Source: Gemmatimonadota bacterium
GTDB taxonomy: Bacteria > ARS69
Direction: 5' to 3'
DNA: 10,508 nt
NCBI GenBank assembly: GCA_020431545.1
Contig: JAGQIB010000563.1
Location: 1-10,508 of the forward strand
Of the stretch, positions 1 to 5,306 are shown piece after piece (the stretch's first letter is position 1; each line of letters begins with the position of its first letter). The notes below the pieces were generated by a model. The model was given only the letters and a program-made list of their open reading frames with translations. It did not search any database and had not been told where the DNA came from. A program made the position numbers and the translations under genes.

Positions 1-1545
1 GGCATGAGCACGCCCGACGTGCGCGGCACGTACGGCACGTTCTCGTACTGGACCGAGGATCCCGAGGAGAAGGGCAAGAAGGTCGGCGGCGGCAACGTCT
101 ACGGCGTGCGCGTCCGCAAGAACCAGGTCGCCGCGACGTTCGACGGCCCGCCGGACCCGTTCCTCGATCCTGCCAAGGTGCCCGGCAAGTCGCGGAACGA
201 CCTTCGCGCGCAGTGCGACTTCACGATCTCGGTGGATCCGGACGAGCCGTACGCGCTGATCGACATCGACGGCCAGCAGATCCTGATGAAGGAGGGCGAG
301 TGGAGCGAATGGGTTCCTTTCTCGCTCGAGATGGCCGTGCTCGACGAGGTCCCGTTCGGCACTCGCTGGCTCGCCGGCGCGGCGATCCCCAAGATCCCGG
401 TGGAGGTCCGCTTCTACCTCAAGGAAGTGCGCCCGTACTTCAAGCTCTACGCGTCGCCGATGAACTTCGATCCGATGGATCCGGCGATCCCGCTGGAGCA
501 CCCGAAGGGCTTCGCGAAGGATCTCGCCGAGCACGCCGGGCGCTTCTACACGCAGGGCTTCCCCGAGGATACGAAGGCGCTCGACGAGGGCATCCTCACG
601 CCGGTCGAGTTCCTGGAGCAGTCCAAGATCGCGGGCGACGAGCTGCTCGATCAGTTCCCGTACGTGTTCGAGAAGTTCAACCGCGAGTTCGGGGACACGG
701 GCTTCCTCTTCTACTACACGGGCAACCTCGATCAGACGTCGCACATGATGTACCAGCTCTCGGATCCCACGCACCCGCAGTGGACGCCGGAGCTCGGTGA
801 GCGGTTCGGCACGGTGGAGATCGACATCATCGAGCGGTTGGACGGCCTCGTGGGCTACGCGCTCGACCATCTCGGTCCGGACGACGTCATCGTGATCATG
901 TCGGATCACGGCTTCGCCACGTGGAAGCGCGCGATGAACCTGAACACGTGGCTCAAGGACAACGGCTACCTGGTGCTCAAGGACGAGAACCAGAAGAACG
1001 AGTACCTGCTGAACACGGACTGGTCGCGCACGCGCGCGTACGGCCTCGGCATCAACGGGCTGTACCTGAACCTGCGCGGCCGCGAGCGGAACGGCATCGT
1101 CGATCCGGCGGATGCGCGCTCGCTCGCCGAGGAGATCGCGTACGAGCTCGTGAAGGTCGTCGACCCGGAGACGGGGCTGCCGGCCATCACGAAGGTGTAC
1201 ATCTCCCGCGACGCATACCACGACCACGACCAGCTCGAAGTGGGGCCGGACCTCGTGGTGGGCTACGCCAAGAACTACCGGTGCTCGAACCAGTCCGCGG
1301 TCGGCGACGTTCCGGACAGCCTGTTCTTCGACAACATGGACGCCTGGGGCGCGGACCACTGCATGGACCACACCGTGGTGCCGGGAACGCTGGTCACGAG
1401 CCGCCCGCTCGCGAAGCCGGCGCCGAACCTGCAGAGTCTCGCCTCGGCGATTCTCGCGGACTTCGGGGTCGGGCAGGACTTCCCGGGCGCCGCCGAGACG
1501 CTCGAATCCGTGGGATACATCTCGCCCCCACCCGCCACGAACTGA
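1..1545 (+). CDS. Alkaline-phosphatase-superfamily phosphohydrolase (COG3379 type), 5'-truncated by window edge
   Basis: This is the C-terminal part of a metal-dependent phosphohydrolase/phosphodiesterase of the AlkP superfamily (type I phosphodiesterase/nucleotide pyrophosphatase group). Residue numbers count from the ATG at base 4. Visible metal ligands are D243 and H247 in LDQTSH, D301-H302 in MSDHGF, and H456 in MDHTVVPG. They match the second half of the two-zinc site of nucleotide pyrophosphatases. The upstream half, with the first Asp and the Thr/Ser nucleophile, is missing, so the gene begins before base 1. The ATG at 4 is not a start: it lies inside the family motif G-M-S-TPDVRGTYGTF, and the frame is open to base 1. 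The protein ends ...LESVGYISPPPATN; GYI/GYL-type tails are common at the C-termini of sulfatases and AlkP-like proteins in Acidobacteria-like phyla. It is first in a three-gene + strand block, 44 bases ahead of the next gene. The substrate cannot be told from sequence. Confidence 0.88.
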   Translation, partial: GMSTPDVRGTYGTFSYWTEDPEEKGKKVGGGNVYGVRVRKNQVAATFDGPPDPFLDPAKVPGKSRNDLRAQCDFTISVDPDEPYALIDIDGQQILMKEGEWSEWVPFSLEMAVLDEVPFGTRWLAGAAIPKIPVEVRFYLKEVRPYFKLYASPMNFDPMDPAIPLEHPKGFAKDLAEHAGRFYTQGFPEDTKALDEGILTPVEFLEQSKIAGDELLDQFPYVFEKFNREFGDTGFLFYYTGNLDQTSHMMYQLSDPTHPQWTPELGERFGTVEIDIIERLDGLVGYALDHLGPDDVIVIMSDHGFATWKRAMNLNTWLKDNGYLVLKDENQKNEYLLNTDWSRTRAYGLGINGLYLNLRGRERNGIVDPADARSLAEEIAYELVKVVDPETGLPAITKVYISRDAYHDHDQLEVGPDLVVGYAKNYRCSNQSAVGDVPDSLFFDNMDAWGADHCMDHTVVPGTLVTSRPLAKPAPNLQSLASAILADFGVGQDFPGAAETLESVGYISPPPATN

Positions 1546-1579
1546 TCGCCCCATCCGCCCGCCGCGGCTTCGCCCGGAG

Positions 1580-1585
1580 AGGAGG
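1580..1585 (+). promoter_or_regulatory. Strong Shine-Dalgarno AGGAGG for the 64-aa gene
   Basis: A perfect AGGAGG lies 4 bases before the ATG at 1590. It fixes the start of the small gene and shows that this short frame is translated on its own rather than as an extension of the upstream gene. Confidence 0.7.
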
Positions 1586-1589
1586 AACG

Positions 1590-1784
1590 ATGTTCGGACC
1601 GAAGATCAAGCTCGACAAGGACCTGATCGCGAAGGTGAAGAAGTACTCCGCGATCGCCGGATACTCCTCGCCGGAGGAGTTCATCACGCACTGCCTCGAG
1701 AAGGAGATCCTTCACCTCGAGGAAGCGGGAACGGACGAAGAGGAGATCAAGAAGCGCCTCAAGGGACTCGGCTACATCTCGTAG
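1590..1784 (+). CDS. Small ribbon-helix-helix-like protein with GYIS tail (64 aa)
   Basis: A 64-aa protein starts at ATG 1590 behind a strong ribosome binding site, AGGAGG at 1580-1585, 4 bases from the start. A longer open frame extends upstream, but there it overlaps the phosphohydrolase and reads as an Arg/Gly-rich shadow, so 1590 is the chosen start. The N-terminal half (KIKLDKDLIAKVKKY, then GYSSPEEFITHCLEKEI) fits the pattern of a short strand followed by two helices, as in CopG/Arc-type ribbon-helix-helix proteins; the G-Y-S-S-x-x-E-F turn is typical of that fold. The C-terminal third is a charged helix (EEEIKKRLK) ending GLGYIS, like the tail of the upstream phosphohydrolase. It could be a DNA-binding autoregulator of this block or a small partner protein of the phosphohydrolase. 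The fold assignment is by pattern only and the function is unknown. It sits 44 bases after the phosphohydrolase and 39 bases before the membrane protein, which suggests one operon. Confidence 0.82.
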   Translation: MFGPKIKLDKDLIAKVKKYSAIAGYSSPEEFITHCLEKEILHLEEAGTDEEEIKKRLKGLGYIS

Positions 1785-1823
1785 CGTCCGCGAGTCTCCG
1801 ATCCACCCTCAACGCAGGATTCG

Positions 1824-2681
1824 ATGCCCCGCATGAACGTCGTGAATCTCGCCCTGACGCGCCTCTTCGATCTGGTGTTCGCTCCGCTCGCGAGCGTGCC
1901 GCCGTTCGTCTCCCTCGCGATCCTCTCGCTCCTGGTGGCGATGGGAATGCTGTGGGTGTTCAAGCGGACGTCCAACCAGACCGCGATCGCCGCGGCCAAG
2001 GACCGGATCACGGCCGGCGTCTTCGAGATCCGTCTGTTCAACGACGACCTCGTGCAGATCTTCCGCGCGCAGGGCGGCATCCTCCGCCACAACCTCACGT
2101 ACTTCGGGCTCTCGCTCGTGCCGCTGGCGTGGATGATTCTTCCGTTCGTGCTGCTGATGGCGCAGCTCCAGTTCCGCTACGGCTTCGACGGCTTCCACGT
2201 GGGCGACGAACCGCTGCTCACGGTGGAACTGAAACCGGACTGGCGCGCGGATCTCCCGCAGGTGGACGAGGGCGCGCGGCCGCCGGCGGAGCTCGAGACG
2301 CCGGCCGGGGTGACGTCCGAGACGCCCGCGGTGTGGCTGCCCGCGAAGAACGAGCTCGCGTGGCGACTCGCGCCGGAGCGCGAAGGGAGCTACGAGGTCG
2401 CGGTGAAGCTCGGCGACCGGACCTACACGAAGACGCTCCAGGTGGCCGACGGCGGCGTGGCCAAGCGGTCCCCGCTCCGCCACGACGGCTCGATCCTGGA
2501 TGCGCTCCTGTACCCGATGGAGCCCTCGCTGCCGGACGGGCCCGTGAAGGCGATCCGTCTCACGTATCCCGATGCCACCGTGTGGTTCCTCGGGTGGCAA
2601 TGGCACTGGCTGATCGTGTTCTTCGTCCTCTCGGTCGTGTTCGCATTCGCGCTGAAGGACCGATTCGGGGTGACGATCTAG
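1824..2681 (+). CDS. Three-helix membrane protein with large extracytoplasmic domain (285 aa), unrecognised
   Basis: Membrane segments are visible at about residues 26-46 (PPFVSLAILSLLVAMGMLWV), 92-116 (SLVPLAWMILPFVLLMA) and 259-277 (WLIVFFVLSVVFAFAL). Between helices 1 and 2 lies an amphipathic, charged stretch (about 47-91, K-R rich at its start) expected on the cytoplasmic side. Between helices 2 and 3 is a domain of about 140 residues with beta-rich, proline-rich character, probably periplasmic. Helix, cytoplasmic coil, helix, then an extracytoplasmic region recalls the Oxa1/EMC3/DUF106 membrane insertase layout, but I see no decisive signature, so this is only a suggestion. A second ATG lies in frame at 1833; the ribosome binding site is weak (AGGA, 4 bases before 1824), so either could be the start. 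It follows the 64-aa gene by 39 bases on the same strand and is probably the last gene of the block, because the next genes run in the opposite direction. Confidence 0.8.
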   Translation: MPRMNVVNLALTRLFDLVFAPLASVPPFVSLAILSLLVAMGMLWVFKRTSNQTAIAAAKDRITAGVFEIRLFNDDLVQIFRAQGGILRHNLTYFGLSLVPLAWMILPFVLLMAQLQFRYGFDGFHVGDEPLLTVELKPDWRADLPQVDEGARPPAELETPAGVTSETPAVWLPAKNELAWRLAPEREGSYEVAVKLGDRTYTKTLQVADGGVAKRSPLRHDGSILDALLYPMEPSLPDGPVKAIRLTYPDATVWFLGWQWHWLIVFFVLSVVFAFALKDRFGVTI

Positions 2682-2690
2682 GTACGAGCG

Positions 2691-2705
2691 GGGAGCGACT
2701 CTCCC
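2691..2705. terminator. Weak hairpin between convergent genes
   Basis: GGGAG-cgact-CTCCC is a perfect 5-bp stem with a 5-base loop. It starts 9 bases after the stop of the 285-aa gene and precedes the stop of the opposing membrane gene at 2730. There is no T-run on either strand, so as an intrinsic terminator it would be weak. The position, between two converging transcription units, is the main support. Confidence 0.3.
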
Positions 2706-2729
2706 TCCATCGACCTGCCCGCCGCGGTG

Positions 2730-3533
2730 TTAGCCCCACATCTTCTTGAAGAAGTCGATCATCACCGCCCCGAGACGCCGTCGCGTGCCGGGCGGATCGA
2801 TGGGTGCGAGCTGGCCGATCACCAAGATGAGAGAGACGGTGAGTACGAGCTTGATGACGGCGAATGCGTAGTTGAGCTCGTCCGGCATCCGATCGAACTG
2901 TGCCGTGGCCCAGAGGAACGTGAACGCGAACTCGAACCCGAAGAAGATCGCACAGATGGTGGCGACGAGCTTCCAGATCGGATCGCTGTCCAGCGCGGCC
3001 TCACAGATTCGCCTCGAGCCGTCCGCGATCGAAAACAACCCCAGGGCGATCGTTGCCAGCGAACAGACCATCGTGATCCACAGGGGGAAGCTCGGGTTCG
3101 TCACCGATTCCGAGATATCGAACGCCGAGGGAAGTGCCGCGAACAGGAAGCATACGGCGGCAACGCCGGCCAGGGCGCTCCGGTTCGCCTGTGCCGCAGG
3201 ATTCGTTCTGCACTCGGCCTCCCGACACAGGACCCGTCCGCTGACGACGAGAAGCAGCCCGCCCACGGCCGACAGCAGTTCTCCGGGCGGGGTCAGCTCG
3301 ATGCCGCCCTGGTAGTAGGGCAGGAGAACCGCCCAGGACGTCGCCACCAGCAGAAAGGTCGTGACGATGCGCGGTCCGGAGGAGGAGAAGGCGCCCGCGG
3401 CCTTGATGGCGGCGAGGACACAGAGGTTCAGCACGAACAGCTGGACCTTCCCAGGATCCGGAAGCTCGAACGAGTGCGCGTGGGCGATCACGGTGCTGTC
3501 GCGCACCACCGTTGCCAGCGTGTCTTCCAGCAC
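2730..3533 (-). CDS. Polytopic membrane protein, about 7 helices (267 aa), unrecognised
   Basis: The start is GTG at 3533, with GAGGTG about 5 bases upstream on the minus strand; there is no usable ATG near the N-terminus. Hydrophobic segments are visible at about residues 30-49, 56-74, 86-103, 119-138, 149-170, 186-210 and 221-243, giving roughly seven membrane helices. The C-terminus is short and basic (GTRRRLGAVMIDFFKKMWG). Cysteines sit at about 38, 103, 108, 128, 157, 177 and 194, with C103/C108 flanking a charged loop. I do not recognise a family or catalytic motif. It lies 71 bases downstream of the 75-aa membrane gene on the same strand, so the two may share a transcript. Base composition is lower in GC than the flanking genes: 34 of 60 in 3061-3120, against 48 of 60 in 6241-6300. 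The overlapping + strand frame is highly charged with no hydrophobic pattern and reads as a shadow. Confidence 0.72.
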   Translation of the reverse strand: MLEDTLATVVRDSTVIAHAHSFELPDPGKVQLFVLNLCVLAAIKAAGAFSSSGPRIVTTFLLVATSWAVLLPYYQGGIELTPPGELLSAVGGLLLVVSGRVLCREAECRTNPAAQANRSALAGVAAVCFLFAALPSAFDISESVTNPSFPLWITMVCSLATIALGLFSIADGSRRICEAALDSDPIWKLVATICAIFFGFEFAFTFLWATAQFDRMPDELNYAFAVIKLVLTVSLILVIGQLAPIDPPGTRRRLGAVMIDFFKKMWG

Positions 3534-3604
3534 AGCGCACCTCGCGTGTACCGAGAGCGCTCCGGAGCAACCGTCGGGGATCTACGACTTCGACGAGGTG
3601 ATCG

Positions 3605-3832
3605 TCAGCGGTGCGCTCGCCACGACCGGATCAATCCGATCATGGTCGACAAGCCGACCCAACAGGCCAAGCCGATCTGCGTGGCGACCGGAAGAAGCTC
3701 CATCGTCGTCGTGCTGGTAGTCAAGTCAAGGACGACGAAGGTCAACCCTACACACACGAAGGGGAACGAGATGGCCTTGAAGACTTCGAACTGCTCCACG
3801 AGCTTCCGTTTCTCTCGATTCTGAACCGTCAC
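3605..3832 (-). CDS. Small membrane protein, about 2 helices (75 aa), unrecognised
   Basis: The start is GTG at 3832. A GAGGT ribosome binding site lies 9 bases upstream (complement of 3842-3846), and no ATG is available in frame. The N-terminus is charged (NREKRKLVEQFEVFK) and is followed by two hydrophobic stretches, about residues 21-38 (AISFPFVCVGLTFVVLDL) and 46-67 (LLPVATQIGLACWVGLSTMI). It ends in a basic tail, RSWRAHR. The layout is a cytoplasmic N-terminus with two helices in a hairpin. GC is low for this window: 37 of 60 bases in 3661-3720 and 32 of 60 in 3721-3780. The 267-aa membrane gene follows after 71 bases. The repeat of a GTG start with a GAGGT site in both genes supports treating them as a pair. 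Function unknown; it could be a small accessory subunit of the larger membrane protein. Confidence 0.62.
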   Translation of the reverse strand: MTVQNREKRKLVEQFEVFKAISFPFVCVGLTFVVLDLTTSTTTMELLPVATQIGLACWVGLSTMIGLIRSWRAHR

Positions 3833-3997
3833 GATGATGACACCTCGGCCAGGAGCCCGCGTCCCCTCCGAGTAACGGCCGGAAGACGAGGGGTGCTGTA
3901 GCTCGAAGTGTCGCCTCAGGGATCTGACCAGGGGCCGATCGAGTGCAGAAACTACCCTGGTGGCGGGAGAGCGGCAAGCGTCCTTTCCGGGCCACAG

Positions 3998-4013
3998 GCG
4001 GCCCTTGGGCCGC
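3998..4013. repeat. Perfect 16-base palindrome upstream of the beta-helix gene
   Basis: GCGGCCCTTGGGCCGC reads as two 7-base arms around TT. It lies 45 bases before the -35 candidate at 4059 and between two divergent genes. It could be an operator or a hairpin. The neighbourhood repeats GGGCC/GGCCC several times, so part of the symmetry may simply reflect composition. Confidence 0.4.
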
Positions 4014-4058
4014 AGAGGGCCGCTCGCAAGGGGGGCGCACTAGGGGCGACCGGTCGTC

Positions 4059-4087
4059 TTGCAATCGCCCCGGCGCCTCCTCATACT
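4059..4087 (+). promoter_or_regulatory. Candidate sigma70-type promoter for the beta-helix/TPR unit
   Basis: TTGCAA (4059-4064), a 17-base spacer and CATACT (4082-4087) match the consensus at 4 of 6 positions in each box, with ideal spacing. The expected start near 4094 would give a leader of about 40 bases to the ATG at 4133. It was found by eye, and vegetative promoters of this lineage are not well defined, so it is only a candidate. Confidence 0.35.
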
Positions 4088-4132
4088 CGAATCTCCTGCT
4101 CGGAGCTCTCCCGAGGTCCATCGGAGGTGGCC

Positions 4133-5305
4133 ATGCGGACCTGCTCCGTACTCGAGATCGCGCTCCTCGTCGGCGCCATGGGATCCCCCGTCGCCGCCGT
4201 GGAGATCCTCGTCCGCCCGGACGGCACCGGGGACTACCGGCATATCGCCGCCGCCGCCGGCCAGGCGCTCGACGGCGACGTCATCGTTCTCACGGATGGC
4301 GTGTTCTCCGGCTACGGGAACCGCCAGGCGTCGCTCCTGAACAAGTCCGTGACGCTTCGTTCGCAGAGTGGGAATCCGGCGGATTGCATCATCGAGGTCG
4401 AAAACAACGGGTACTGGTTCCTCGGAGGGTCCGTGGCGGAGGGGATCACGTTCCGCGGCGGCCGAATCGGATTGCGCCTCGAGGAAAACGCCTCCGTGCG
4501 GAACTGCGTGTTCGAGGAGTCCACGTTCGGATCCATCTACGCCCGGGAGAACACGGGAACGATCGAGGACACGATCGTGCGGAACGGCGGCATGCACGCC
4601 ATCCTGTGCGAGGAGGGCAACATGCTCATCACCGGGTGCACCGTGGAGTCGAACTCCAATCCCACGACGAACTACCAGGCCCCCGTCGGGGTCAACGGAG
4701 GGGTCGCCACGATCGAGAACTGCCGGATCGTGGGCAATCGGGGATCGAAGCTCGCCGGCGGCGTATCCGCCACGAACTGGTCCAACGTGACGCTGCGGGG
4801 CTGTACGATCACCGGCAACACATCGCCTCTGCACGCGGGTGGCGTGTGGTCGGGCACGCATTCCACGATGACGATCGAGAACTGCACGATCGCGAACAAC
4901 CGGGGGCCCGTGACGGGTGGAGTCTACGGGGAGTACGGCGTCCTGACCGTCGAGCGGTCGATCGTGTGGACCGACTGCGAGTGGCCGGTCTGGGTCGGCA
5001 CATCGGGAACGATCACCTTCGACTGCGGCGTTCTCGCGCCACCCCCGATCAGCGCGCGAACGGGCGGCAACGAGCCGTGGCCCGGAACGTTGATTCTCGG
5101 ACCCGACGTCCTGCGTCAGCCGCCGGGATTCTGCGGAGCCGCGGACTGCGCGGCCGCGCCCACACCGGAGGGTGACTACACGCTGCAGGAGGACTCTCCG
5201 GTGTTCGACCTCACCTGCGGCGCGGTCGGTGCGCTTCCGGTGGGATGCACGGTCATTTCGGTCGAGGCGACCTCCTGGGCGCGACTCAAGAGCATGCACC
5301 GCTGA
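4133..5305 (+). CDS. Secreted right-handed parallel beta-helix protein (390 aa)
   Basis: ATG 4133 has a strong ribosome binding site (GGAGGTGG at 4123-4130) and begins a signal peptide, MRTCSVLEIALLVGAMGSPVAA, with likely cleavage after A22. The open frame runs upstream to 3908, but that part lacks a signal or a ribosome binding site and is rejected. Residues about 23-55 (VRPDGTGDYRHIAAAA, then DVIVLTDGVF) are the usual entry to pectate-lyase-like beta helices, where a periodic layer of coils follows. From about residue 75 to 290 there are repeating rungs with N-C-x-I or G-C-T-I and N-x-G turns (for example VTLRGCTITGN, MTIENCTIANN). No catalytic polysaccharide-lyase residues can be assigned, so it may be structural, adhesive or an inactive relative. 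The C-terminal 100 residues are Cys- and Pro-rich and end VEATSWARLKSMHR, which may be a short sorting-type tail. The stop is one base before the GTG of the next gene. Confidence 0.85.
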   Translation: MRTCSVLEIALLVGAMGSPVAAVEILVRPDGTGDYRHIAAAAGQALDGDVIVLTDGVFSGYGNRQASLLNKSVTLRSQSGNPADCIIEVENNGYWFLGGSVAEGITFRGGRIGLRLEENASVRNCVFEESTFGSIYARENTGTIEDTIVRNGGMHAILCEEGNMLITGCTVESNSNPTTNYQAPVGVNGGVATIENCRIVGNRGSKLAGGVSATNWSNVTLRGCTITGNTSPLHAGGVWSGTHSTMTIENCTIANNRGPVTGGVYGEYGVLTVERSIVWTDCEWPVWVGTSGTITFDCGVLAPPPISARTGGNEPWPGTLILGPDVLRQPPGFCGAADCAAAPTPEGDYTLQEDSPVFDLTCGAVGALPVGCTVISVEATSWARLKSMHR

Positions 5306-5306
5306 C

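Larger units (their letters stand above)
3833..4132. other. Divergent intergenic region, 300 bases
   Basis: This gap separates the minus-strand membrane pair from the plus-strand beta-helix gene. Open frames crossing it on both strands have no hydrophobic or family pattern and look spurious. It is rich in GGCC-type motifs between about 3989 and 4022, contains a perfect palindrome at 3998-4013, and carries a rightward promoter candidate at 4059-4087. I saw no convincing promoter for the leftward genes and no tRNA or other RNA gene. Confidence 0.6.

Noticed and set aside
4..6. ATG at base 4 as the true start of the phosphohydrolase
   Set aside because: It lies inside a conserved internal motif of the family, the nucleophile region is absent, and the frame is open to the window edge.
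921..1589. N-terminal extension of the 64-aa protein
   Set aside because: It overlaps the phosphohydrolase in another frame and reads as an Arg/Gly-rich shadow. A perfect AGGAGG sits before ATG 1590.
2727..3824. Long + strand open frame (365 codons) across the membrane pair
   Set aside because: Its translation is extremely rich in Asp, Glu, Arg and Gln with no fold pattern. It mirrors the hydrophobic minus-strand genes, which have membrane helices and ribosome binding sites.
3908..4132. N-terminal extension of the beta-helix gene
   Set aside because: The extension has no ribosome binding site or family similarity, while ATG 4133 has GGAGGTGG upstream and begins a clear signal peptide.
5172..5306. 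N-terminal extension of the TPR membrane protein into the beta-helix gene
   Set aside because: The segment is Arg/Ser-rich shadow sequence. The hydrophobic first helix begins just after GTG 5307.
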